64,000 nucleotides of DNA from positions 146,501 through 210,500 of the forward strand of contig JAODUP010000320.1 in NCBI GenBank assembly GCA_025642065.1, read 5' to 3'. Made by a program: the position numbers and the translations under genes. Source of the stretch: Paralvinella palmiformis (taxonomy: Eukaryota > Annelida > Polychaeta > Terebellida > Alvinellidae). Shown here piece after piece: positions 31,425-44,222 of this stretch. Position 1 is the first letter of the stretch; each line of letters begins with the position of its first letter. A model generated the notes under the pieces. The model was not told the DNA's origin. It worked only from the letters and a program-made list of their open reading frames with translations, and made no database searches.

Positions 31425-32329
31425 TACAATCAACCTTTGAGCATACTCTGTGACACCCAAGAGGCACATACTATATCTACGTTCTGATATTTCTTGCCTT
31501 TCAAACATTTCTAGATAACTGCTTGTTCTAAGATCATAGATTCAGTCTGCACAAGGCAACATCATGAAATACTTTTGTGGTCTTTCAAGCTCTTGACATA
31601 ACTGGTACAAATACTCTTTTAAATTAATATTTCAAAATGATTCACCAACCAGGAACCTATGTGTATATTTTATTGATTTATTTGTCACTCAAAATATCTT
31701 AATACCTGGCACGTTAGTAAATCAAATTGTTGATATGGGTATTTCTCCCGCTAGTCTTATGTTGCCAGGTTGTATGAATTCTAGTCAATCTTCATCCACT
31801 GCTAATGGTCTCGTCAACTCACTACGATTGATGTTATACAATGATAATTATGCAAAGCCATGGTTTAACAAGTATATTTTAGTTATAGTACTTATCTTCT
31901 TAAAAATTATTGCTGTATTTAGCTTGTATTGTTCTTAATTATATAGTATATAATTATAAAGCAAACAAGATTAAAATTGAAAAAAAAACATGGGGATATT
32001 TGTCCATATATCTATTTATTTATGAATTATGCTTTGCATGAATGAAAATTTTAATACACTTTACAATACTGATACGTGTCACAACTATATAAATAATGAT
32101 ATAATAAGTGATAACTAGTGACAGGTACAATAAACAGAGAATGCAGGCCTGGCTGCTGGCAGGGTCACTCTCACTCCCCAGTCACAGAGGTATACAGGAA
32201 AATATCGTGAAAATTCATGTTATACAAGTTAATGAATTGATGTGTACTCAGAGGTCGCTGAAACGCAACAGTAAAATGACAACATTAGTCGACCACACCC
32301 AACGGATTCGTCAATCGTACGAATATTAG

Positions 32330-32640
32330 ATCTATTTCAGGTGTCAAACCAGACAACGGTGGGCGATAATTGAGGACCGATTGGACTCGCGCGTTCGAGA
32401 CGTTTAAACTGCAGTTTACAAACTCAACCAACCTCTCTTCGTCACGGAATAACGTTACTTCAGATCGCTTGTCATGTCTGTCTGAAGACAATCATTTGAG
32501 ATCGGCAGATTTCCTGCCCTAACAATGTCCTAATCTTCATGATCAGCGAGCCACCTAAACTAGCCAAATCTGAATGTAGGTTTCTGAACGCTATGATTGG
32601 CTGAATCTGATGAATTTCGTCCACTCGTGGGGGGGGGGCT
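32330..32640 (-). promoter_or_regulatory. CpG-richer segment with CCAAT box, candidate promoter/5' exon
   Basis: Read on the minus strand, GCCAATCATAGCG (a CCAAT box) precedes a CpG-dense stretch (TCTCGAACGCGCGAGTCC) and a 68-codon open frame at 32285-32491. It could be the upstream exon and promoter of TMEM94, whose first coding exon begins at an acceptor 4.8 kb away. This is only positional reasoning; a repeat is the alternative. Confidence 0.3.
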
Positions 32641-32689
32641 TCCCAAATAAGAAACGTAGGAATTATCCATAACTAAGGTCGATTAGAAA

Positions 32690-33372
32690 TTGGAAGGAGT
32701 CGGTACCCCACCTGGAACATCATTTGGCATCCACATTATGAGATGGACAAATTGGCGGTGAAAAACGGTTCAGCGTCGAGCAACAAAGTTAGTCCCACAC
32801 CTGAAGCATCCGTCTTATGAAGAACAGCTGATGCTCCCATCACTCCTGTTTAGAAGACGGCGAGGGCACACGATACAACTATATAAGGTCATGAATGGGA
32901 TAGACAAACTTGGTGCCAAGGGTCACAGGTTCGATCCCAGCAAGAGGTCGAAACTTTTCCAGAGATTAATTTCTCGGCTCACAACATCGTGGGTGGTTGA
33001 CCACGTTAAATGGCGCTGCCGTCTCCACTCAATTATTAAAAATAAGGGGGGGGCGTTAAGACCCACGAGGAGGTAAAACACTCTGGCATGCCCACCCTCG
33101 GAGTATTTTGGCTCCATCTTTCCATACTGCTCCCCTGTGAGTGGTGGGGGCGGAAATTCTCAACCACTCCAACATAGAGCTCTAGGCTGTGCTGAATAAG
33201 CGACAGCCTAGTGAGTCTGCGCGAAAAACAATTCAATCAGACAGACTTGACTCGAGAGCATTCTTCAACAGAGCACTCAATGAACGAACCAGAGGTCATA
33301 GTCAGAGCTTATTCGTGGGGCGGGGTCGACCCGAAATCAGGAAAAACTCGTTCAGTCAGCAAGTGATTCATA
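32690..33372 (+). pseudogene. LINE reverse-transcriptase 3' fragment, split by SINE C
   Basis: VQRRATKLVPHLKHPSYEEQ then RRRRGHTIQLYKVMNGID (32775-32909) is the typical C-terminal region of a CR1/Jockey-like LINE ORF2. The frame resumes as SRAFFNRALNERTRGHSQSL at 33240-33320 after a SINE C insertion. In-frame stops and the 5' truncation mark it as dead. Confidence 0.8.
32911..33228 (+). repeat. SINE family C inserted in a LINE
   Basis: Begins within the tRNA-like part (CACAGGTTCGATCCCAGC), runs through the GGTGGTTGACCACGTTAAAT and GAGTATTTTGGCTCCATCTT blocks and ends near GAATAAGCGACAGCCT. The first part of the head is missing. Confidence 0.85.
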
Positions 33373-33997
33373 ATAATAATAATGTATATTTAATAAAGCG
33401 CCCTTACTAGCAGGAGCCATTCAAAGGCGCTGTACAAATAATATTTAATATATAATACCCCAAATAGTGTCTGTAAAACCCTGTAATGATTTAAAAGATA
33501 ACAATTATTTATTTGTGAAAGCGACCTTAAATAGGTGTGTTTTTAGAAGAGACTTAAATTTCCAAGAGACAACACATTTCTAATATTTGCCAGCAACTTA
33601 TTCCACAAAGTGGGGGCTGCAACACTAAATGCACAATCACCATATGACTTGAGTCGAGACACTGGCACCTTCAATAGTATCTGACTGGATGACCTGAGTT
33701 TTCGGGATGACTTTCTAATGGAAACCAGTTCACACAGGTATTCTGGCGCCATATCATTAATAGATTTATAAGTTATTAACAGAATCTTAAAATGGATACG
33801 CTGTCTAACAGGTAACCAATGTAGTTTTTGAAGAATTGGGGTGATGTGATCATATTTTCTAGTATTTCTATACGAATGAATAATAATAATAATTCTAGAT
33901 TAATATTATAATTAGATATGCCATATAACAGGGAGTTACAATAGTCTATAAGTCTATTCATTAATGAAATCATACATGCAGTTAACGAGGCCCACAA
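33366..33997 (-). pseudogene. LINE 3' end with (ATT)n tail
   Basis: The frame includes RLIDYCNSLLYGIS, HITPILQKLHWLPVRQRIHF and RLKSYGDCAFSVAAPTLWNK, the conserved end of a CR1/L2-like reverse transcriptase. One frameshift sits near 33545 and the stop is at 33505. A short UTR with GGCGCTTTATT and an (ATT)n tail to 33369 follow. The 5' end is truncated. Confidence 0.85.
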
Positions 33998-34149
33998 ATA
34001 ACACAGTCCTTAGTTGTGTACTCAGTTAATCATTGTTTTTTCCGGGTCTACACATTAGGTAAATAAGCGAACACAAGAAAATCAACAAAAATATAAGGGC
34101 TTCAAACAAGGATCTTTTCACCGGCCATCAGTTCAAGCACTATCTACTC

Positions 34150-34151
34150 AG

Positions 34152-34182
<31 letters not shown>
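34150..34182. repeat. (CAT)n microsatellite
   Basis: A CAT run of about 33 bp; the same unit forms the 3' end of SINE family A. Confidence 0.8.
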
Positions 34183-34184
<2 letters not shown>

Positions 34185-34739
34185 ATACTCAGGACTGGAG
34201 CTCGTTATCAGAACATGTTGTCACAGCCATTACCTTAAATTGTTTTAAGCCTAGGCTCGACAAGTACAGTAAATACGACATGTACACGATGCCATAGACT
34301 GTATGATAAGAATACCTGCGTAAAGAAAACAAAAGTAGCCAAAAACGGAATACCCGACCAGGCACCAGCCTTTTATTCCGTATTATTGTATCCTGGTACG
34401 AACCCATCAACTGGTTATTGAATTTCACGTGTCCAATCGCTCGACTGGGGGCCATAAATCGACAAATTGGTGTATTGGCGATGTAGCTATGACTTCGTGG
34501 ATTATCAGCTTATAAAGAGTAGCGCAGACTCCTCAGTGTAAACGACACCCCGAGAAGTACTGGGCACATACTTGGTTCACCCACAACTCCTCCCGACAAA
34601 ACAAAACAACTTTTACAAGAACATCATGGAAGCTAGTGTGCGAGATTGGCGTTTTTAACAGGCTGTATCCTCAATGAACGACTCACATTGTCCTGACGAG
34701 TGGCTGCGCCAAGACATAGGATCTTGAATTCATCGTCTA

Positions 34740-34805
34740 AAGCTCTTACAGACTATTCCAATTAGCCGTTTGTTATATGGCATATCTGATTATAACATCA
34801 ATCAC
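34740..34805 (+). pseudogene. Small LINE fragment
   Basis: About 60 bp close to the reverse-transcriptase segment at 33920 (RLLYGISDYNINH), on the opposite strand. Confidence 0.5.
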
Positions 34806-35085
34806 CAAAATCAGAATTGTGCATTCACTTCATGACAAAACTCATCCATTTCACGATTTTACTAACAACTTATGGCACTTAATATCTGTGTATACTTTTA
34901 ACCACCCCAGTTAGTCATCCCGAACCCTCATGTCATCCAGACTGATATTATTGCCGGTATCCGGATCTCGTATCAATTAAGCTATTTGTGGAGTTTCACT
35001 ATACAACACTTTTAACTGGCTTCTTAAAATAAATTAAGGCCATTTATATAATAATAATAATACAAACCCACATGGAACACAGGAC

Positions 35086-35255
35086 ACTTCCATGGCCTAA
35101 CCGGTAACATGGTTGGACCCAGACATCTATCATCTGGGTTCAAATCCAGACATGGGTACATTTAAAGAGTATTTCATTTTCACTTTGACTCATTAGCTTT
35201 GTAGATCTCTCGGCCCATTTAAGCCCACCGTGTACACAAAGTGACCATAAAAAGC
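35086..35255 (+). repeat. SINE family A, plus orientation
   Basis: Head CCATGGCCTAACCGGTAAC with GGGTTCAAATCCAG, and body CTCGGCCCATTTAAGCC with GTGTACACAAAGTGACCAT; moderately diverged. Confidence 0.8.
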
Positions 35256-35803
35256 AGCATCAATTTTACATTTCCACATGCAACACAGTGCGTTTTCAGA
35301 GCACATACGACCATTTACTCGCACCAAGTTCATACACACACACACACACACAATAGCACTTGCTAAGAATATGAAGACCAATACACCCCCCCCCCTCCAA
35401 ATAAAACTACCATAAAACCCTACCTCTATGCACCTAAACAGTATTGAGTGATTTTTCAATCTGTTAATGGGACACAAACTATCAGATTTTCAAAACTTGG
35501 AAAAAAATTCAATTCACTGATTTTGTCAGTTATTTATCAAGAGTAAGTCATATTTCTGAAATTTTCCTTTCAACATTGCATTAGTTTAGGTTTTTCGACA
35601 GGTATTCGATGTCCATGCACCAGAGAATGTCTTGTCACTTAAAGTAGGTGATCCACCTTTTATGTTTTATGTGAATTTTCATAAATTCTGTGGTGCAATA
35701 TAATGCAGCTTATTAACATTTGTGGTATTTGATCCATATTATATTTTGCTGTCAAGTTGTCATTGGTGACACCTGGGAAATTTGACCGAGGGGCGAGTCC
35801 CTA

Positions 35804-36034
35804 ATGATTGATGTTTTACGGCCACGTTTGTGCACACGGTAGGCTAAACAGACCGAGCAACCTTCAAAGGTAATGAAACAAAGTCAAAGATGAAACACCC
35901 TTCAGATATGTCCATGCCGAGATTCGAACTCGGGTGTCAGAGGCGCCCTCGAGTCCTTAGGGAAAAAATACCACAAACCCCTCAACCTGAAGATTTCCAG
36001 TGCACTGTTCTAACCACTGTGCTATCAAAGCACC
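35804..36034 (-). repeat. SINE A / SINE B chimera
   Basis: 35804-35946 is a family A body with a B-box-like segment (CGAGTTCGAATCTCGG). Its A-box end is replaced by 35951-36034, which carries a family B tRNA-like head (GCACAGTGGTTAGAACAGTG). It may be two insertions or a template switch. Confidence 0.65.
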
Positions 36035-38280
36035 ATAGATTATGTTTTGTGGTATCATAACGCATTAGCACAGGTACTCTCCTTCAATAACTGTGGACAC
36101 ACACACAAAGGTACCAAAAGGTTTTTATTCTAGTTTAAAATATGAAAAATAGTAACAATAATAATGTGCATTTTTCGATGTGCATTTTGAAAGCCTGCTA
36201 ACACCTAACATCTCTTACTAGACAACAGCTTAACTCTCAAACTGTAAAACAATTATTACAAAGTACGAGAGAGAGAAATGATTTTTACGGTGGACTAAAA
36301 CTCTTAGTGATCAGGCACACAGCGAGTAAAAGCTTATCACAAATGACCAAATACAAATTTCAAACCAGCAAGCTCCCCTACCAGGTGTGTCTAAAGATAA
36401 CAAATAACATACCAATCTAATCAGACCTCTTACAAAAATCTCACATCTTCGAGGTCTTACGACATATTCCGTAACAAACGCGTGTAGGGAGCATTAAGAC
36501 TATCAAAGTAACATTTTCCTGTATTTTGTAAACCTTACTCTACATATGAAAGGAGACGACTAACAATTATTTTGTAGAATGAGGAAGTTTGATGACAAAT
36601 TATAATCTGAATTACCGCCATCAATCTCTTTTTAAGATTCGATGATCAAAAAGCATATAATAAGATTTTTCTAGGATTAACCAATTATCTGCGACAGATC
36701 TGGACCGGTATTTGAGGGAAAGGCAGGTTTTCAGGATCTGGGTGTTTACGGGTGATGGGAAAACACTCTGTAAGGGGGAGGAAATCAATTATCATACACT
36801 ATTTTTTGTTTGACCTTTAAATCTCGGTATTCGCCCCTTTAAAGTTCTGACTCGTACTTGCAATTTTAAAATTCACCCTGATTGCGTAAAATATCATTTG
36901 ACACCCACCCAAACACACACCCACCCAAACACACACACACACACAGAACAATATAATGGAATGTAACAAAAAATAATAATACTAACACCATTCACATAAA
37001 GCAGCAAAAACAAATATAGATAATTAACCATAAAATACCTGAATCGATAATAGCCAAAACAACTGTATATGACTGACACACACACACACACACAATATTA
37101 TACCACAGATAAACGTAGTAATAGAAATATATATATAACAATAACCCAAACCATAGCATGACTAACACAAATTAAATATTTCAGTATGTTGTACACAAAT
37201 TATAACACAACCCTAACATCTATATGTAATAATAAATGATGTCTACATACGGTATTATAAATATTAATGTTTACATGCAATGTATAAGTAGCGCACTTTT
37301 AGTGCATGTCTAATAATCTAATTATTTGGAAAGTGCAATGGTGAATAAGGTAAAGTCAAAGAGATAATATTAACCCCCCCCCTCAAAAATAAAATAGCTT
37401 CGTTTGCTTTTTCCACTAAGTCTGTGATGTGGTAATATTTCTAAATTATGCCCATTTTCATTAGGAAGAGACTGCTTCTAATTTCTTTCTATTGGGAGCT
37501 ATAAAGTAGTTGTTTTATAACTTGTTTTATACCAGCAGTGGCATTAAATTGTTTCCTTCTGTCACACACACACACACACTTATATAATTCCGCTACTAAA
37601 ATGACTCCTTCTACAACTTGTACTACTACTACTACTACTACTATTGCTTCTACTAGTCATGTAACCTGAACCTTACGAGAAGTAAATGGTAATACTCTTG
37701 TGTGCAATCCAACTATCGTGCAGTATACTGCGAATTGGAAGTAAATAAATTAAACAGTCAAGTCTCTGATGACATTTATTTCTACAAATAAAATTTTGGT
37801 GGTTGCCAGTGTTTTTTTTTACGGTGATATATATTTCTATAAATAATTGCATTCGGCGGCCGGATGAATCAGCCACGGAGAAACTAAATACGACACGGTT
37901 ACACTGTCACAAAAAAGTGTAATTTGCCAAAAGCTGGCATGAAAAATCATACCATGCATATAACCATGTATCAACTGATTAGTTCACATATAAACCTATA
38001 TCACTATGACACGAGGCACAGGTTTCTGTATTAAAAAGATATGTTGTTATAAATAATTGAGTGGCTTTATGATCAATTTGGGTTTTTGTACCCAATTGAT
38101 TCATTTCAAATAACCGATAAAAATATCCTATAAGACTGACAAAATTGGAGATCAGATTAAAGCAGGTAAGTGCTTATGTAAACATAAAACAAAGATACCG
38201 TATAATAAATAATATAGATCATAATTGTTAAACATAAACAAGATACCATCAAATAAAACTCTATTATACGAGTGAACATA

Positions 38281-38316
<36 letters not shown>

Positions 38317-38370
38317 TGTCACAAACAACAGGCTTAGCCCTGGTCGCAGCCTAAACAATGGCCGTATGTA
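36035..38370. other. Intergenic stretch downstream of the cysteine-rich gene
   Basis: AT-rich with CA runs (about 36935-36950, 37076-37095, 37562-37580, 38284-38314) and (TAC)n at 37620-37642. It should hold the 3' UTR of the minus-strand gene ending at 38371; I could not place the polyadenylation site. Confidence 0.5.
38284..38314. repeat. CA microsatellite
   Basis: A CA run 57 bp past the stop codon, probably in the 3' UTR. Confidence 0.85.
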
Positions 38371-38464
38371 TCAGACTTCTATAGGTTCAGAGACATCACT
38401 ATCTAGATGTACAGCTGCAATCTCTCCGAGTTCTCTGTCAGCTTCCATCCATTGATTTGATGAT
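38371..38464 (-). CDS. Cysteine-rich gene exon 10, C-terminus
   Basis: Acceptor ATCCAG. It encodes an acidic end (ELGEIAAVHLDSDVSEPIEV) and the TGA stop at 38373-38371. Confidence 0.85.
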
Positions 38465-40845
38465 CTGGATTAGAAATGAGAAAAATACAATGAGAAATCC
38501 GAGGAATGTTTAAACTTTAATTAAATAGGAATTTCCAACTGATAAAGTTCATGCTAAGTTATAATTGTCTAACATCTTTAGTTTGTCCGTTTAACAGTTT
38601 TAGTTTGCCTATTTAACAGTTTCATCCTTTTTGTTTAACAGCTTTACCTTGTCTGTTTAACAGTCTCACCTTATCTTTACTTGGTCTGTTTAGCACTTTT
38701 ACTTTACCTGTCTAACAGTTCTACTTCAGATGTTTAACAGTTGTACTTAATCTGTCTAATACTTTATACGTTTAACAGTTTTACTTGATCTATCTAACAC
38801 TAAGTAACAGCTTTACTTAATCTGTTTAGCATTTGTATCACTATCCATCTTATGTAACTCTGGCTCCATCTTCAACATCATCATCATCATCATCTTCACA
38901 TATCATATTTATACATACAGTGAGAAAAATATGTTTCTACTAAAGCAGAATAGTTTATGATGGCATGCATTAAGTAAATAGACCATAGGTGACATCAGTA
39001 CCAAAAACAAAACAGATTTCTTTCAGGTGAGTGAGTGAGTGTGAGTGAGTGAAAAGTGGTGAGTGGTGAAGGTGAGTAGGAAGTGGTGAATTTGATTGAT
39101 GTAGTGAGTGAGTGAGTGAGTGAGTGAGTGAGTGAGTGAGTGAGTGAGTGAGTGAGTGAGTGAGTGAGTGAGTGAGTGAGTGAGTGAGTGAGTGGTTTGT
39201 CTAGCTTCAATACTGATCACACCTGGGACATACGGCCGAAATTCCCTGTCTATATTCTGTGTCACTAGATTTTGGATCATGAAAACCACCGACATTCAAA
39301 TCGCTTAAGCGTCATACAGGAAGTGTCCAAATTTGCCTTCACTGTCATATATTCATACCTACCTCTGAGGTGTAGAAGTACTATGTTGACTGAAATGACC
39401 CGAACGTTGGCTGAAATGACCTGAAGGTAAACTACGACTAATCGCACTCAACACCATTGGAGAGACATCTGGCAAGTTCCAGTTTGGCTGAAATGAAGAA
39501 ATACAATCAATATTAAAATAGAGGAATAACCATAAAAACAACTCCTATTACACTCTATACATTTAATGACACGATATAACAGTAAATGTTAATAACATAT
39601 AAGAGATAACTTTATAACTTGGAATATGAAGTTGTAGGTACATGTACACAGTGTAAGTCAGTATGAGAAACTCAGTTTCGGATGGAGTCAAAGGGGACAG
39701 TGAAAATAAACAACTTCTGGATCTCTATTTGTTGGTTATGATATTTTTTTTAAATTCAGTTCAAGTTTAATGCACTGGGAGCTGACTTAATAACACGTAT
39801 GCTAATTAAATGGATATAACAGAGCAGATTTGTGTGTGTGTGTGTGATTACATTTTAAAATCCATATGCACTGCTCTTTGACTGTGGATAAAACAATTAT
39901 TTAGTGATAATTCCTGAAACACATCCGTGTCTTCAGGACTGCCATATTTAATGGTTTACATGATACCTGACTTTTTTTAAATGCACCTTGAACTCCAGCT
40001 TCTACTAGATCTAAATTATCACCGGAACTGCCTCCTAGCGGCAGCATATGAACATTTACTTAGTGCCAGTGTACTGGAAACATTTCTAGGTAAGTATGGC
40101 TTTATGTGTACAAGAACTAACACATAATTAATTTCTCATATGTCTGCTAGATGCTGATCAAGGGTTACCTTGTATGAGTGAGAGAAAGAGTGAGTGAATA
40201 AGCAAAAGGTCATTTAATATCTCCTCCTTTTAGTACCCTCTTTATGACATCTAGGAGAATAAGACATTCAAAACGAAAAGATATTATCCAAACTTTGGGG
40301 ATGACCAAGTTATTGTTATTATCAATTCAGACAGTTTTTTATTTTGTCAGTCCTGCTGTTGTCATGGAACTTGCTTGAGATTTTCCCTCACTACATGACC
40401 AGAAAGGTATTTCTTTGCCTCCCCAACTCACAAGCAAGCAAAATTTAAGATCCACGAGTGCTAGAAATTTCTTACTAGACCAACAAATATTTTTTTACTA
40501 GCCTAAGAGAAGATTTACTAACCCAAGGAAAACTATGCTGGATAGTGGGCCATCACAAAGCTGGCAAAGAAATCAAGTGCAATTTACAGTGAAGAGTCAT
40601 AAGTTGGAAGCATGTGAAAAAAAGTTGATACTAAAGAGACACTCAGCTCTCTGAACAACATTCTTAGGCTTTGGCAGTTATGATTTGTGAGTGAGATGAA
40701 TAAAATAATCTTTATTTGTTATCAAAATATATATTTCAATTGTCATGTATGGAGATGGGCTGTACTGATTGTTGAAATAAAGTTTGAGAACAGTGCTAAT
40801 TGGTCTATATAAAATGTGTAATTTTTCCAAACAAAATACATCAGA

Positions 40846-40887
<42 letters not shown>

Positions 40888-42470
40888 CATAATATCCTTG
40901 GTATGATTAAACTAATAAAGCCATAGATTTCAGTGCATTTATTCCCACCCTGAAGAGCTCCAAATCAAATCCAAATTACTGTACACACAAAAAATCAAAA
41001 CAACCTTGCACAAGAATACAACATATTTCACCCCAAAAATGCACTAGCAACAATACACTAGTCCCAGACTTTAGGGCTACTGAATATTTTGGCCGTGGCC
41101 CATTCTCAGTGATGACTGCACATAGATATATTAAGCAGGTTGGCATTAGTAATTTTTAGCCATTTACTTTAAATCCAGCCAAGACACAACAATATTTATT
41201 TAACTACTGTGACGTCAGTGACAATAAAGGCTACCCATTGGCACTAATAACCATGTATTTTAACATGGAAAAACAGGATTCATGCAACCAGCCAACAGTA
41301 GAACGTCTTACCCTTTGAAACCTCTTATAATCTGTAAGCATCTGTCGTGCCCAGTCTAGAAGCAGATTCCCGTCTGTAGGCATGGGAGCTGCATGATCGC
41401 CGATCACAGTGACAACTCTACACAGCTGATGAACTAGATTTCTTCAAGGTAGAAACAATCAAAATTTATGAGGATAATTATTTATTTACTCGGCTCAGAA
41501 CCAAACCCACAGGTGGCTCTACTTGAAAAGTATTAATGGGAAACAAATTTGGCAATGGAGTAAGAAGTAAGAGAGTGATTACGGTTTCGGATGAATTATC
41601 TACCCTGACCTGTTCACCCATCTGCAAAGGGAAACAAATGCCACAATAGCTGGCATGAGCCAGATTTGAACCCATGACCCGGAGGTTTGTAGTGTAGTGC
41701 TCTAACCACTGTACCATCGGACAGACATGGGGCCAATTCAATTCCGGAATTGGAAATGATGGGCAATTCCAACTCCAAATTTTACATTTAATTTTTTAAT
41801 TTAGAAATATTTCTTCCATGACAATCCTACTTGGAATATAAACTAATTGGAGTAGGTACTCAGAGTAAATACTCAGAGTACTTACTCCAATCAGTGATTA
41901 GAGTTTGTAAAAAATTAAATTGGAAATGATCAATTTGGAATTGATCAATTTTGGAATTGGAATTGATCAATCTAATGTGGAATTGGAGTTGAGCAAATGG
42001 AATTGAGATTGACAAAATGGAATTGACCCCATGTCTGCCATTGGAACACCCTAGAGTGAATGTGGGTTGACAACAGATAGATACAGGTAGTCGTTGACTT
42101 ACGACCTTGGTTGGTTATGACCGACCAGTCATAATTTGATCTGGTCATAAGTCGGTCTATGTTACACAGTGTAATGATATTATAATCACCTTTAAGTAGC
42201 ACCACCGGTTGCAAGTCGATGACTACCCGTACCAAGTTATCTTTGTTTACCTGTAGAGCAACTGTCTGCCATCATTTGGTCCCAGTGAGTGACACTTTAA
42301 TTTGGCATCGCGTAGCATTGCCGCAAATGTGTCAATGTGTGGTGCTAGTGCTAACACCTGGTGGTAATAATGCAGTCGCTGAAGACGTCCCTCCACTACT
42401 GTTGAATCTAGTTAAGTATGATAAATAACAACATCTCATCTCAGATGTCTTCCAAAAATATGTGTTGTGC

Positions 42471-42514
<44 letters not shown>

Positions 42515-44159
42515 GTTACATTTGTCACATTCATTTCACTATAGGTAAATAATGTTTCATTATAATTTGGTATTCAGGGTTAGGAATATAAAGTGAATTA
42601 TGATGCAAACATTATCTTAATCCACTAAAAAAGCTATTAATGTTTAAATGTTTCAAGTATATATGGTTGATTCATCACATTAAAGCAAGCATACTCATTA
42701 TATAATTGTTAGGATAAACCATTCTGTTCCAGATAGGCATCAATAAATAGCCGAATAACAAGTTTCCAAGTAAGCAACCTCGTACTTTACTTTCCTAGAC
42801 AACCACCTTTAGTAAGCCAAACGACACTAAACTGCCTTTTGTGTAGATGTGCTGTGGGACCTCACTCACTCACTCACTCGCTCATTCAGGATACTCAGGT
42901 AGTGCAGCCAGTACTCACTCACTCACTCACTAACACACTCACTCACTCACTCACTCACTCACTCCAAACAGGTTTAAGGTTAGATAAATGATTTTGTTAT
43001 TTTTCTAAGCATTTCCTACTCCGCTGATTAAAGCATTAGAACTACAAAGCACTAAGCTCAAAGTCTGTTTACAAAAAACATGATCATTGTTAGTTAAATC
43101 CAAATCATTATATAGTACCATTGGAGTAATCATCTATCTCTCCAACCTGAAATAATGTTTACATTAACAAAAGAATAATTTATTTGGTAATTGTTAAATA
43201 ATGACACACACACACACACACAAAATACATAACAGAAATGACATATGTTACAGAATATTAACGACCACTAATTTTTATCAGCATCTCAAAAAGTTGCACA
43301 AAAGAAGGAACAAAATAGAAAATAAAATCAATAAAATCACAACCATTACCAGCTTTGCATCAGTTATTATTCTGTTCTGTTTTTCCTTCTTTAATAACTC
43401 AGCCAGCAACTTGAGCCTCAAATCATGTTCCCTGAAGACGTATAAAATATTACATCAGAGCTAACGTAATACTAATAATAAAGTAGGATCAGAAATAGGG
43501 AGGAGAAAGTTTATAATACTCTCAAGTATAAGATGACGATGATTGATGTTTTACGGCCACTTTTGTGCACATGGTAGGCTAAATGGACCGAGCTATCTCC
43601 AAAGCGAAGTCAAAGATGAAACAACCTTCAGATATGCCCACGCCGAGATTCGAACACGGGTGGTAGTGATCTGTGGTCCAAACCCCTGCTCTCAAGTATA
43701 AGTGGTTCGAGTTAATTATATCCGGGTTGTTATCAATTTCTGCCCAAGATCATGAAACAATTCATTAATCAGAGTTTCAACCAAATATATTACATATTAT
43801 GCAGTCATCATAACTTATTGATTAAGCAGGTTATCATCAATATTTCATTGTAGCTGGTATTCTTGAGTTTGCGCAATACATCTTTAGTACTTCGAACCTT
43901 CCCTGATGTATACAGCCAATCAGAAATACAGCAGATATGCTCCAACGTCTGAATTTTAGATGGAACATCACTAAAATGTCTTAATTATAATATCAATTTC
44001 CCTTTTACTGGTCATTAAATAAGGAGGATGTTCCAATAACACTCTGGCGTGTGTGTGTTTTTATGTTACATATAATAAAGGTGTGAATTCAGGTTTTCAC
44101 AATGTTTATAAATCTTACAGAATTGTGACCAAATAACCACTACCTAAATAGAAAACAAA

Positions 44160-44222
<63 letters not shown>

